A stretch of 64,000 bases of DNA from Pristimantibacillus sp052113225 (lineage in GTDB: Bacteria; Bacillota; Bacilli; Paenibacillales; Paenibacillaceae). The stretch is from assembly GCF_052113225.1 (NCBI RefSeq), contig NZ_JBFRCT010000005.1, positions 403,066-467,065 on the forward strand, given 5' to 3'. Numbering within the stretch: the stretch's first letter is position 1; the number at the start of each line of letters is the position of its first letter. Under the pieces are notes generated by a model. It did not search any database. It was not told the origin of the DNA and was given only the letters and a program-made list of their open reading frames with translations. Positions 25,610-35,700 of the stretch are shown in pieces. Made by a program: the position numbers and the translations under genes.

Positions 25610-27166
25610 ATGGGATCTACTCCATTGCTTGAAATGCGCAACATAACAAAAGTATATCCAAACGGCGTTGTTGCCAATTCGAATGTCAACTTCTCTCTGA
25701 ATGAAGGCGAGATTCATGCCATCGTGGGCGAGAATGGAGCGGGCAAGTCTACCCTTATGAAAATGATCTTCGGTATGGAAGAGCCAAGTGAGGGCGAAAT
25801 GCGGCTGGCCGGCCGAACGCTTCGGTTCCGATCGCCGCAGGACGCCATAGACAACGGAATTGGTATGGTGCATCAGCACTTCATGCTTGTCCCTTCTTTT
25901 ACTGTGGTGCAAAATATCGTGCTTGGGATGGAACCAACCAAGGCTGGATATATCGACTATAAAGAAGCTGTTCGGATGACGGAGGCGTTGTCGGCCAAGT
26001 ACAACCTTGCGATTGATCCACTTGCAAAGGTCGAGAATTTGTCTGTCGGGATGAAGCAGAAGGTTGAGATCTTGAAAGTACTCATTCGCGGTGCCAAAAT
26101 TCTGATTCTGGACGAGCCGACGGCTGTACTTACACCGCAGGAGACGGAAGAGTTGTTCCGCGAGCTAAAGGGATTGAAGCGTGAAGGCCATACGATCGTG
26201 TTTATTTCCCATAAACTCAAGGAAGTAAAAGAAATTTGTGACCGCATTACGATTATGCGCAGCGGCAAGACGGAAGGTGTATTCACGACATCGGACATGT
26301 CCGAGCAGGATATCTCTCGCTTGATGGTTGGCAGGGATGTTGTGCTCAAGTATGAGAAAGCTGGTCGGCCTGCCGGCTCCGCTGTCCTCAGGGCGAAGGG
26401 ACTATCGTACGTTGGTACGGAAGGCAAGGTGCTGCTGCGCAATGTCAGCTTTTCGGTTCGCGAAGGGGAGATCGTGGGCATTGCAGGCGTGGAAGGCAAT
26501 GGGCAGGCAGAGCTTGTTAAGGCCTTGACGGGTGGCATGCCGGGGGTTTCGGGAACGGCAGAGGTCGCAGGGGAGAGTCTTATTGGGCGTCCAATCAAGG
26601 AAGTCCGGGATAGAGGCGTCTCCTATATACCGGAAGACCGAATGCACCAAGGGGTATCTAAGGAGGCTAGTATCTCGGACAATTTGATCGCGATGTTTTA
26701 CCGAATGAAGGAATGGAATCGAGGTTTATTCTTGAATAAGCGGAAAATCACTAGGTTCTCCGAGGAGCAAATCGCCCGCTATAACGTGCGCTGCAACGGG
26801 CCAGAGCAGCCCATTGGCATGTTGTCCGGCGGTAATATGCAGAAGATTGTTGTCGCTCGGGAATGCGAAGCGGCGCCTAAGCTGCTCATTGCCGAGCAGC
26901 CGACGAGAGGCGTTGATATCGGTGCGGCGCGGCTTATTCATGAGAAGCTGCTGGAGATGAGGAATGATGGCTGTGCCATTCTGCTTCTGTCGGCAGATTT
27001 GAATGAAATCCTTGAGGTAAGCGATAGTTTGCTAGTTATGTATAACGGACAGTTCGTCGCGTATTACCCAGACGTTAAACATGTAACGGAAGAAGAATTA
27101 GGCTTTGCGATGCTTGGTATCAAACGCCAGGACGAAGCCGAAGTAAGGAGAGCTCTCCATGATTAA
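25610..27166 (+). CDS. Nucleoside ABC transporter ATP-binding protein (NupO-like)
   Basis: A double-domain ATPase of 518 residues, as in sugar and nucleoside importers. First domain: Walker A GENGAGKST, the NupO-type GMVHQHFMLVPSFTVVQNIVLG, signature LSVGMKQKVEI, Walker B ILILDEPTAVLTP. The second domain starts near residue 260 with a degenerate Walker A GVEGNGQAE, has the signature LSGGNMQKIVVAR and ends with EQPTRGVDIGA. This arrangement is typical of the purine nucleoside (BMP-dependent) class. AAAGGAGACG precedes the ATG. It overlaps the first permease by 8 bp. Confidence 0.92.
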   Translation: MGSTPLLEMRNITKVYPNGVVANSNVNFSLNEGEIHAIVGENGAGKSTLMKMIFGMEEPSEGEMRLAGRTLRFRSPQDAIDNGIGMVHQHFMLVPSFTVVQNIVLGMEPTKAGYIDYKEAVRMTEALSAKYNLAIDPLAKVENLSVGMKQKVEILKVLIRGAKILILDEPTAVLTPQETEELFRELKGLKREGHTIVFISHKLKEVKEICDRITIMRSGKTEGVFTTSDMSEQDISRLMVGRDVVLKYEKAGRPAGSAVLRAKGLSYVGTEGKVLLRNVSFSVREGEIVGIAGVEGNGQAELVKALTGGMPGVSGTAEVAGESLIGRPIKEVRDRGVSYIPEDRMHQGVSKEASISDNLIAMFYRMKEWNRGLFLNKRKITRFSEEQIARYNVRCNGPEQPIGMLSGGNMQKIVVARECEAAPKLLIAEQPTRGVDIGAARLIHEKLLEMRNDGCAILLLSADLNEILEVSDSLLVMYNGQFVAYYPDVKHVTEEELGFAMLGIKRQDEAEVRRALHD

Positions 27167-28208
27167 AGCCATCCACTTTGAGAAAATACGGACGATTGCG
27201 GTTATTGCGATATCGCTGCTCCTGACGCTGATCGTTATTGCGGTTGTGAGCGATGACCCGCTGCGCACGATGGTCGTTTTCTTGACCGAGCCTATCTCTT
27301 CGGTTTCGCATATTGGTAACGTAGTCGAAATGGCAATTCCCTTAATGTTTACGGGTTTGTCCGTCGCTTTGTTGTTCAGGGCGAATCTGTTCAACCTCGG
27401 TGCAGAGGGTCTGTTCTATTTTGCCGGGATTATTGCTTCCACGGTAGCCATTCATGTCACATTAAGCTCATTTCTTCACCCGATTGCTGCCATATTGGCA
27501 GGCGGATTGACAGGAGCGCTGCTATCAGCGATTCCAGGTGTCCTGAAAGCCAAATGGAACGTCAATGAGCTGGTCACGTCACTTATGTTCAACAGCATCT
27601 TGTTCGGTGTTGGTCTGTACTTGCTCAATTACAAGCTCCGGGATCCGCAATCGTTCATGAATGCATCTTATAAATTTAACACGACGGCGATGCTCAATAA
27701 TCTCGTACCGGGAACGCGAATTCATATTGGTCTGATTCTGGCACTCCTATCTATATTGGCTGTGCATTATTACTTGTACAAAACAAAATGGGGTTACGAG
27801 CTGCGTATGACAGGCTCGAACCGCTCCTTTGCTGAGTATTCGGGGATTAATACAACAAAGGTTATTATCGTTGTTCATCTTATTGCAGGTTTCCTCGCTG
27901 GTATGGGCGGCTCGGTCGAAGTGCTCGGGATGTATAACCGATTTCAATGGACAGGCCTTCCCGGCTATGGATTGGACGGGGCACTTGTTGCGCTTCTCGC
28001 CAAGAACAACCCTTTGTCGGTGATTGGTGCGGCACTCTTCCTGGCTTACATCCGTATCGGTGCCGATCAAATGGCCCGTATGTCCGATGTACCAGCAGAG
28101 CTGATCTCAATTGTTCAGGCTGTCATTATTTTGCTTATATCCGCAGAACAGTTTCTGAAGTTCTGGAAGACTCGCATGCTGCTCAAGGAGGCGGGTATCC
28201 ATGAATGA
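27159..28208 (+). CDS. Nucleoside ABC transporter permease (NupP-like)
   Basis: A 349-residue membrane permease of the BPD_transp_2 family with about nine to ten hydrophobic segments. Recognised by IGNVVEMAIPLMFTGLSVALLFRANLFNLGAEGLFYFAG and by the coupling region WGYELRMTGSNRSFAEYSGIN, followed by MGGSVEVLGMYNRFQW, which is typical of YufP/NupP proteins. The ATG overlaps the ATPase gene and the stop overlaps the second permease, each by 8 bp. Confidence 0.92.
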   Translation: MIKAIHFEKIRTIAVIAISLLLTLIVIAVVSDDPLRTMVVFLTEPISSVSHIGNVVEMAIPLMFTGLSVALLFRANLFNLGAEGLFYFAGIIASTVAIHVTLSSFLHPIAAILAGGLTGALLSAIPGVLKAKWNVNELVTSLMFNSILFGVGLYLLNYKLRDPQSFMNASYKFNTTAMLNNLVPGTRIHIGLILALLSILAVHYYLYKTKWGYELRMTGSNRSFAEYSGINTTKVIIVVHLIAGFLAGMGGSVEVLGMYNRFQWTGLPGYGLDGALVALLAKNNPLSVIGAALFLAYIRIGADQMARMSDVPAELISIVQAVIILLISAEQFLKFWKTRMLLKEAGIHE

Positions 28209-29145
28209 TTTTTTCGATATTCTGTTTTCCACAGACTTTGCCTTCTCTGTTCTCCGCGTTATGACGCCAATCTTGTTCGCTGCACTAGGGGCACTGATCT
28301 CGAATAAAGCTGGTATCGTGAATATTGGTATGGAAGGAACGATGCTTACTTCGGCATTGACTGGTGTTATCGTCAGTGCCTATACAGGCAGCTCGTGGCT
28401 CGGACTTCTCGCTGGTATTGCAGCCGGAGTTGCGATTGCTGCATTACTCGGATTTTTTACACTGAAATTTAAAACTCATATCATTCTTGGCGGTATTGCG
28501 GTAAACATGTTCGCCTCAGGAGGTACCGTATTTATCTTGTATCTGGTGAGCGGAGACAAAGGTGCGTCAACGTCCTTGAAAAGCGGAGTGTTGCCATCGC
28601 TTCATATTCCGCTGCTGCAGGATATCCCTGTGCTTGGTCCTATATTGTCCGGTCATAATGTGCTTACTTATATTTCGGTGCTTTGCGTTGCTGGTCTGTA
28701 TTATATGCTTGCCAAAACTCCGCTTGGACTGCGTATCCGTGCCGTTGGCGAGAATCCGCAGGCAGCCCAGTCCGTTGGTGTCCGCGTGAACCGCGTTCAA
28801 TTCACAGCCCTCCTGATCTCGGGATTCTTCGCAGCGCTTGGCGGCGTATACATGTCGATGGGTTATCTGTCTCTCTTCACAAGAGATATGACGGCCGGAC
28901 GAGGCTGGATTGGTATCGCGGCTGAAGCCGTAGGTCGAAGCTCGACAATAGGCACGTTCCTGTCCTCACTGCTCTTCGGAGCAGCAGATGCCTTGGCAAA
29001 TGCGCTGCAAGTATTGAAGATTCCGGCGGAGTTAATTGGAACGACGCCTTATGTAGTTACGGTTATCGGTCTGGTTGTTTACGCGATTACAGAAGCGAAA
29101 GTAAAGAGCCGGAAGCTGGCTAAAAACCTAGATAAGAATAAATAA
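28201..29145 (+). CDS. Nucleoside ABC transporter permease (NupQ-like)
   Basis: The second permease, 314 residues. LRVMTPILFAALGALISNKAGIVNIGMEGTMLTSAL near the N-terminus and the coupling helix LGLRIRAVGENPQAAQSVGVRVNRVQF place it in the YufQ/NupQ group; a later AALGGVYMSMGYLSLFTRDMTAGRGWIGIAAEA is also family-typical. AAGGAGGCGG lies before the ATG. Completes the importer with the upstream lipoprotein, ATPase and permease. Confidence 0.92.
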   Translation: MNDFFDILFSTDFAFSVLRVMTPILFAALGALISNKAGIVNIGMEGTMLTSALTGVIVSAYTGSSWLGLLAGIAAGVAIAALLGFFTLKFKTHIILGGIAVNMFASGGTVFILYLVSGDKGASTSLKSGVLPSLHIPLLQDIPVLGPILSGHNVLTYISVLCVAGLYYMLAKTPLGLRIRAVGENPQAAQSVGVRVNRVQFTALLISGFFAALGGVYMSMGYLSLFTRDMTAGRGWIGIAAEAVGRSSTIGTFLSSLLFGAADALANALQVLKIPAELIGTTPYVVTVIGLVVYAITEAKVKSRKLAKNLDKNK

Positions 29146-29204
29146 CAGCCGTTTATTCATCAAACGATCAAGATCGATTGGTGGATCCGGGAGAGGATGG
29201 AATT

Positions 29205-30113
29205 ATGATTCGTCTTATTATCGATACGGATATTGGCAGCGACATTGACGATGCGATGGCGCTGGCCCTTGCACTGCGCTCGCCAGAGCTGAAGCTTGAA
29301 GGAGTAACAACGGTATACGGGGATGCTCAATTGCGCGCCAAGATGGTTAGCAAAATGATACAGCTTTCCGGTAAATCGGACATACCTGTTATGGCAGGAT
29401 TAGATCGTCCGCTGCTTGGCAACCGCCCGATCTGGATGGCGGGGCATGAGGGGGAAGGACTGCTGGAACCGGGTGAAGAACTAAGGTTTGACAGCCGTCA
29501 TGCCGTTGATTTCATTATTGAAACGGTCATGAATAATCCGGGAGAAATTACGCTTATTCCGATTGGCCCTTTGACCAATATTGCGGCTAGTCTCATTCGG
29601 GAACCGAAGATCGCAAGTCATGTTAAGGAGATCGTCCTGATGGGCGGTGCGACGAGGCTTGCTGATAATGGCGCGGACATTCGTGTGGTGGAGCATAACA
29701 TTGCCTGCGACCCGGAAGCTGCTTCGGTCGTATTTGGCAGTGGAGCACCGATCGTGATGGTTGGCCTAGATGTGACGATGAAGGTTCAAATTACGGAAAA
29801 GGAACGGCAAAGCCTGATCGACTCGAATGATCCTCTAAATTTGAAACTTGCCGATATGATGGAGCGCTGGTTCGGCTTCGTCAAGGAGCAGCATACGTAT
29901 ATGCACGATCCGCTTACGGTCTCTTTACTGATTGACCGCAGCCTTGTTCAGACAAAGAAGATGAGAATTGAGGTTGAATATGATCATCGGCCAAGAACTG
30001 GTCAGACGATTGCGACGCTTGCGGACAATCCGAACGTAGAAGTCTGCCTCGAGGTTGATGCGGACAGGATGGTTCAGCTCTTGATAAGCCGCCTTCTCAA
30101 GGAGGGGGCTTGA
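29205..30113 (+). CDS. Nucleoside hydrolase (first copy)
   Basis: A 302-residue inosine-uridine-preferring-type nucleoside N-ribohydrolase, which cleaves imported ribonucleosides to base and ribose in the cytoplasm. The Ca2+-binding N-terminal motif is DTDIGSDIDDAMALALAL; later come ITLIPIGPLTNIAAS, IVLMGGA, EHNIACDPEAASVVF and MHDPLTVSLL with the active-site His-Asp. ATG at 29205 is preceded by GGGAGAGG; the frame is open nine codons further upstream without a ribosome site. A second, more distant copy closes the operon. Confidence 0.92.
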   Translation: MIRLIIDTDIGSDIDDAMALALALRSPELKLEGVTTVYGDAQLRAKMVSKMIQLSGKSDIPVMAGLDRPLLGNRPIWMAGHEGEGLLEPGEELRFDSRHAVDFIIETVMNNPGEITLIPIGPLTNIAASLIREPKIASHVKEIVLMGGATRLADNGADIRVVEHNIACDPEAASVVFGSGAPIVMVGLDVTMKVQITEKERQSLIDSNDPLNLKLADMMERWFGFVKEQHTYMHDPLTVSLLIDRSLVQTKKMRIEVEYDHRPRTGQTIATLADNPNVEVCLEVDADRMVQLLISRLLKEGA

Positions 30114-31037
30114 ATGAGCACTCGCAAAGGTAAAGTTGTAGTCGTGGGCAGTCTGAACATGGACATCGTAGTCCAGACGACACGGTTTCCGGAAAAAGGC
30201 GAGACGTTGTCCGGGCAGGAAGTTCATTTCCATCCCGGCGGCAAAGGGGCTAATCAGGCTGTTGCATGCGCAAGACAGGGGCATGAGACAGTGATGCTTG
30301 GTGCTGTTGGAGAGGATGCTTTCGGCAAAAGTCTGCTTGAATCGCTTGAAGGAAATGGTGTGAACACTGGCCGCTTGCTGTCAAAGCCAGGGGTCGTAAC
30401 TGGTATTGCCTCCATAACGCTGGCCGAGCAGGATAATTCGATTGTAGTTGTGCCAGGAGCGAACGGTGCGCTTACTTCCGTGGACGTGACCGCATGGAAG
30501 GACATTATTTCAGAGGCAGCCATTATGCTTGTCCAACTCGAGATCCCGATGGAAGCCGTGGCTGAAGCCGTGAATCTTGCGGAAGGGCAAGGCATTCCTA
30601 TCATTCTAAATCCGGCACCAGCCTGCAATATTCCAGAAGATATTCTTCGTAAAGTAAGCTATATAACACCGAACCAGTCCGAGCTGTATGCGATTACGGG
30701 TATCGATCCGGAAGCCGAAGGGCTTGAGAAGGCCATAGATGCCTTACTTGACCGCGGACCTGAAATTGTCATTGCGACGCTTGGCAGCAAAGGTGCGGCT
30801 TGGAAAGAGCGCGGCGGCAGCCTGCACCGTGCTGCGGCTCATCGGGTCGAGGTTGCGGATACGACTGGAGCAGGTGATGCATTCAACGGCGGCTTGGCCT
30901 GCTCTCTGGCTATGAGCCTTGGAATTGAGTATAGTGTTAAACATGGCATAGCTGTATCAGCACTTGCTGTCACTAAGTTTGGTGCCCAGGACGGTATGCC
31001 GACATTGCAAGAAGTAGAGTTATTCAAATCTAGATAA
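30114..31037 (+). CDS. rbsK: Ribokinase
   Basis: A 307-residue PfkB-family kinase that phosphorylates ribose to ribose 5-phosphate. Sugar-binding VVGSLNMDIVVQTTRFPEKGETL, the GG motif FHPGGKGANQAVACARQG, then ILNPAPA and ITPNQSE typical of ribokinase, and the catalytic-base signature DTTGAGDAFNGGLA. The ATG begins on the base after the previous stop, with GGAGGGG upstream. It completes the pathway from imported nucleoside to pentose phosphate. Confidence 0.93.
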   Translation: MSTRKGKVVVVGSLNMDIVVQTTRFPEKGETLSGQEVHFHPGGKGANQAVACARQGHETVMLGAVGEDAFGKSLLESLEGNGVNTGRLLSKPGVVTGIASITLAEQDNSIVVVPGANGALTSVDVTAWKDIISEAAIMLVQLEIPMEAVAEAVNLAEGQGIPIILNPAPACNIPEDILRKVSYITPNQSELYAITGIDPEAEGLEKAIDALLDRGPEIVIATLGSKGAAWKERGGSLHRAAAHRVEVADTTGAGDAFNGGLACSLAMSLGIEYSVKHGIAVSALAVTKFGAQDGMPTLQEVELFKSR

Positions 31038-31056
31038 AAGATCATGGGAGGCAGTC

Positions 31057-32007
31057 ATGAATCGCACTAAGATGATTATTGATGCAGACACAGGAATCGA
31101 CGATGCGCTTGCCATTTTATATGGACTCAAGTCGCCGAAGATTGATATGGAGGGCATTACAACGGTATTTGGCAACATTCCCGTTGAGATGGCAACGGAT
31201 AATACGCTGCGCATACTAAAGCTCGCTGGGCGGGAGCATGAAATCCCTGTCAGTGAAGGGGCAGGACGCCCGCTTACCCGCAGCTTGAATGGGTTCTCGA
31301 CGCATGTTCATGGCGGGAACGGTATCGGGGATGTTGAGCTTCCGGTATCCTCGCAGCAGAAGCTCGAAGAGCCTGCGGCAGATTTCATTATACGCAAGGC
31401 TGAAGAACTCAGGGGCGAGCTCGTCATTGTTGCGATGGGCAGACTAACCAATATTGCGCATGCGCTGCAAAAGGATCCGGGGCTGCCTTCCAAGGTGAAG
31501 CATCTGTATATCATGGGCGGAGCGGTTAACGTACCGGGTAATGTAACTCCCGTATCGGAAGCGAATATTTGGGGAGATCCGGAAGCCGCCGACTTGGTCA
31601 TCCAGTCAGGCATGTCGATTACGCTCGTTGGCCTTGATGTAACGATGAAGACGTTACTCCATCAGAGCCATCTGGATTCCCTAGCGCGGTTAAGCAAATC
31701 GGAGAATCAGCCGATTGTCAGCTTCATTAATCAATCGATGCAATATTATTTTGACTTTTACCGGGAAGTCAACGCTTACCGTGAATGCGCTCCTATGCAT
31801 GACCCGCTGACGGTGCTGATTGCTGTTGAGCCGGGAATCGTCCGGACCCAGACCATGCATTTATCCGTTGAGTGCGGGGGCGAGCATTGTGCAGGCATGA
31901 CCGTAGCTGATCAACGTGTGAAGCCGTCTGTTGGAAGTCCTGTCCAGGTATGCGTCGACGTATCGGCAGAGCAGGCAATTGATCTGCTGCTAGAAGTATT
32001 CATATAA
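31057..32007 (+). CDS. Nucleoside hydrolase (second copy)
   Basis: A 316-residue nucleoside hydrolase paralogous to the gene at 29205. The metal motif is DADTGIDDALAILYGL, followed by VIVAMGRLTNIAHAL, LYIMGGAVNVPGNV, EANIWGDPEAADLV and the catalytic segment PMHDPLTVLI. The two copies differ clearly in sequence, which suggests different nucleoside preference (purine versus pyrimidine); that is inference. TGGGAGG precedes the ATG. Last gene of the operon. Confidence 0.92.
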   Translation: MNRTKMIIDADTGIDDALAILYGLKSPKIDMEGITTVFGNIPVEMATDNTLRILKLAGREHEIPVSEGAGRPLTRSLNGFSTHVHGGNGIGDVELPVSSQQKLEEPAADFIIRKAEELRGELVIVAMGRLTNIAHALQKDPGLPSKVKHLYIMGGAVNVPGNVTPVSEANIWGDPEAADLVIQSGMSITLVGLDVTMKTLLHQSHLDSLARLSKSENQPIVSFINQSMQYYFDFYREVNAYRECAPMHDPLTVLIAVEPGIVRTQTMHLSVECGGEHCAGMTVADQRVKPSVGSPVQVCVDVSAEQAIDLLLEVFI

Positions 32008-32019
32008 GGTTATGAGTTC

Positions 32020-32062
32020 AAAACAGAGCACGGCGAGAGATTAGCCGATGCTCTGTTTTTTT
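32020..32062 (+). terminator. Rho-independent terminator of the nucleoside operon
   Basis: AAAACAGAGCA(C)GGC and GCC(GA)TGCTCTGTTTT form a long stem followed by T-rich sequence. The first 19 bases are identical to those of the terminator at 10420-10438. Confidence 0.92.
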
Positions 32063-32082
32063 TGTTTTTTGTTGCAGGCAAC

Positions 32083-32118
32083 GTGGATTACTACGTTAGA
32101 ATAATATCCAATTTAATG
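32083..32118. repeat. Related copy of the TGGATT-type intergenic repeat
   Basis: TGGATTACTACGTTAGAAT followed by ATCCAATT resembles the repeat copies at 23112-23305 (TGGATTxACTCCATTAGAAT). A single degenerate copy right after the operon terminator. Confidence 0.35.
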
Positions 32119-32121
32119 ATA

Positions 32122-32504
32122 TTAGAAAAAACCTAACCACTTCTTGCAGGTATTTTTGCGCCCCGGATCGACAACCGGAGTAACGCCAGCTTTATCAAGC
32201 TTCTCTAATAAGGCATCTGAGCCATGCTTGAGTTTAAAGCTCATTTCACTATTATAAAGAGGCATTATTCGGCATAACTGAAATCTTCCGCTCCATCAGG
32301 CACCGTCATAGGCATATTACTCATTCCGCAGGTTATCAAGGTAATAATGTAGTTTCTCTCTTGGGCTGGAGCGACGAACAAGATATCGAGATGAATGAGA
32401 TCGGAGATCATTTCATGGAAAACGGCTTGAATGGGCCCGATATGCTTTTCGACATGCTCGGAAATGAGATCAAGGGAAACTTCATTAGTCTTTGGGATAA
32501 AGAT
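32122..32504 (-). pseudogene. Remnant of a Suppressor-of-fused (SUFU) domain gene
   Basis: The minus strand encodes two pieces of the bacterial SUFU-domain family. Piece 1 (32504-32265) contains EKHIGPIQAVFHEMISDLIH and, further on, TCGMSNMPMTVPDGAEDFSYAE, the conserved N-terminal core. Piece 2 (32265-32122) reads PLYNSEMSFKLKHGSDALLEK and ends KKWLGFF, the conserved C-terminal motif. In intact relatives known to me these are separated by roughly a hundred residues; here they meet at a TAATG junction and are in different frames. The beginning of the gene is also missing: a stop codon lies just upstream. It is therefore an internally deleted, 5'-truncated relic. Plus-strand open frames across it are shadows. 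Confidence 0.8.
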
Positions 32505-32652
32505 TTAATATTATTAATTAAATAATACAATTTTGTGCATTTTTTGGATACATCCAGTTTTAGTGCTTAAATACTTGAAATATCGCAATAATTGAGAAGC
32601 GTATAGTAACATTTTTGGGGAGTTTTGTTAGGAGAATGAGTACAATACATTT

Positions 32653-32667
32653 ATGAAAGCGCATTCA
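32653..32667. promoter_or_regulatory. Catabolite-responsive element (cre) upstream of the xylanase
   Basis: ATGAAAGCGCATTCA fits the Bacillus cre consensus WTGNAANCGNWNNCA at every position. It lies 46 bp before the xylanase start, within the promoter/leader region, so CcpA-mediated glucose repression is likely. The AT-rich stretch before it (32505-32652) has no gene. Confidence 0.75.
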
Positions 32668-32712
32668 TGCTTTGTATCGTATAAAAATTAGAAAAAGGAG
32701 GCTATATCTATT

Positions 32713-35700
32713 TTGCGGAATTTGAAACGATGTCTTTCTCTGACACTTATTACTGCGATGGTTTCCTCATTCGCCACCTTCACAACAACAGCCGTTGCGA
32801 GTGAGCCGAGCTCCGAATCGCAGCTTGCTCCCGCTGGGCTGAATTATGATCAATACCCGGCGTTGAAGGACGTATACAAGGATTACTTCAAGGTTGGTAC
32901 GGTCGGCTCCTTGGCGGGCCCCAGGTCGGGCCTTATCAGTTACAATTTTAACGCGTACACACCAGAGAACGAGATGAAGCCCCAAAGCGTGCAGAACGTC
33001 AAAGGCAATTTTACCTTTGATACCTTGGACGGGCTGCTAAATAACGTTACCACCTTGTCCAGCGATATTGCACTGATCGGGCATACACTTGCGTGGCATT
33101 CGCAGACACCCAACTGGATGTGGGACGCGCCTAATTTCAATCGGGATACTGCGCTGGACAATCTTAATACCCATATCGATAGTGTCCTTGGCAGATACGG
33201 TGGACAGCTTTACAGCATTGACGTGGTGAACGAAGCGATCGGCAAAGCGACCCCAAGCGATTGGAAAGCTTCCTTGGATGAAGGAGAAGGCTGGTCTCTA
33301 GCTCTCGGCTCGGATTGGGTTGAACTTGCTTTCCTGGAGGCGGCCAAAGTAATTGACGAGAACGGCTGGGATACGAAGCTGTACTACAATGATTTTGGTC
33401 TCGACAGCGCAGCCAAAGCTCAAACCGTGTACGCGATGGTTAAGGAAATCAACGAGAAATACGCCGGCACACGTCCGAACGGCAAGCCATTAATTGAAGG
33501 CATTGGTATGCAGGAGCATTACAACAGCAGCACGAAGCCTGAGAATGTAGAAGCCTCCATTAAGCTGTTCGCAACCCTGCCGGGCGTGAATGTGAGCGTC
33601 ACCGAGCTTGATATGGAATGGCCTAATCTGGGTTCTCTCACATCAGCACAGGCTGTGGCGCAAGCCCAAAAGTACGCACAGTTCTTCCAGATCTACAAGA
33701 AGTACGCCGCGGGTCCGGCAAATGACACGGAAAATCCGAAGGTCATTGAGCGTGTGACGTTCTGGGGCTCGAATGATGGAGACAGCTGGAAGCATGATGG
33801 CTTACCGCTGCTCTTCAACGCTCCGAGTGGGACGGATATAACGGCCAAAGAGGCGCTGGTAGCGGTTCTCGATCCAGACACTTACCTTGCAGAGAATCCT
33901 GTTGTAGATGAGCCTGAACAGGAGCAAAAAGAGCCTGTTGACGGTGTTCATGTCTATGATACAAGCAAGGGGGACTCCTGGTCTGGTGCAAATATCATCC
34001 TTGGCAATAACGCGAGCGCATGGCCTTGGTCGACGGCGGGCGAAGATGGCAAAGCAGCCTTCAAACCCGAGAAAGATGCGACGTATCGTATTTCCGTTAA
34101 TTTAACATCACTTGGAACTAATGCTATACGCATGCGTTGGCTCAAAGATGATACAAACGGCTCCTTCACTTCGGCCGATGCAGCAGCAGTCAACAGTCAT
34201 CCCTATTCGGCTGACCAGGTCGCCACGGCATTACCTGCCTACTTCAACAGTGGCATGTCGACTGGCAACAGCTACACCTTAGTGAATGAAATCAAACTCG
34301 ACGGCTCCCAAACTGCCGATGGCCTGATTGGCAACATTGCTATACGCGGAGGTGCAGGAGGCAATAGCTTCTCTATCAATTGGATCAAAGTGGAGAAAAT
34401 TAGTACCGGCGATGTGTCCGATAAATTGCTGGTCAATTGGCCGGATGGTATGCCAAAAGCCGGAACACAAGGCGTTTATATTTATAACACATCTAACGGA
34501 GACAGCTGGTCTGGTGCGAACATCGTTCTAGGCAATAACGCAAGTGCGTGGCCATGGTCGACGGCAGGTGAGGATGGCCAAGTGGCCTTCACTCCTGAGA
34601 AAAACTCGGCGTATCGGATCTCCATCAATTACACCTCGATGGGCACAAGTGCTATACGCGTGCGCTGGCTCAAAGATGAATCAAACGGCGGCTACACCTC
34701 GGCTGATGCCGCAGCTGTTAACGCTCATCCGTATTCAGCCAGCCAAGTTGCTGCTGCAATACCTGCTTACTTCAACAGCGGTATGGTGAATGCCGGAACC
34801 TACACGTTAACTAGTGAAGTTACGATGGACGGCACCCAGCCTGCTGATGGCCTGATTGGCAACATCGGGATCCGCGGAGGAGCGGGAGGAAACAGCTTCT
34901 TGATTAACTGGATCAAAGTGGAGAAGATTGGTGCCGACGGCGCGGTTGATAAGCTGCTTGTTAATTGGCCGGAAGGAATCGACGAGCCAGGTACAGAGCC
35001 TGGAGAAAACGAAGAGCCTGCGATCGTAATCCCGCCTGCTGGCCAAACTTATGAAGCATATCCGGCACTGAGGGATGTCTACAAAGATTACTTCACTATG
35101 GGGATTTTTGGCGCAGGCGAGAATAATGCCTTGATCCACAATTTTGCCTCGTTTACGCCTGGCAATCAGATGAAGCCTGAAAGCACGCAAAATGTTAAGG
35201 GCACTTTTACGTACGATAGCACAGACAATACGTTCAACAACCTTACTAACCAGAACCCGGACATGTTGTTCTACGGGCATACGCTGGCTTGGCATTCGCA
35301 GACACCTACGTGGATGTGGGACGCTCCGCCTGCCAGATATGGACAGCCAGGCACGTTCGACAAGGACACCGCCCTAGCCAATCTCAATAATCACATTGAG
35401 AATGTACTTGGTTACTACGGTGGACGTCTTACAGGCATCGACGTAGTTAATGAAGCTGTTGGTACGGCGAACCCGAACGACTGGAAAGCCTCGCTCGCTA
35501 AAGGAGAAGGCTGGTACATGGCGCTTGGCTGGGAGTGGGTTGAGCTTGCATTCCTGAAAGCAGCCAGCGTGGTGGACAGTCACCCAGATTGGGATGTCAA
35601 ACTGATCTACAATGACTTTGGTCTTGATTCACCGAGCAAGGCTCGCGTTGTCTATGAGATGGTTAAGGACATTAACGAGCGCTACGCTGGCGTGCGTCCA

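Noticed and set aside
32230..32525. Plus-strand open frame across the gap before the xylanase
   Set aside because: It lacks a start codon and is the complement of the SUFU remnant, whose minus-strand frames show recognisable family motifs.
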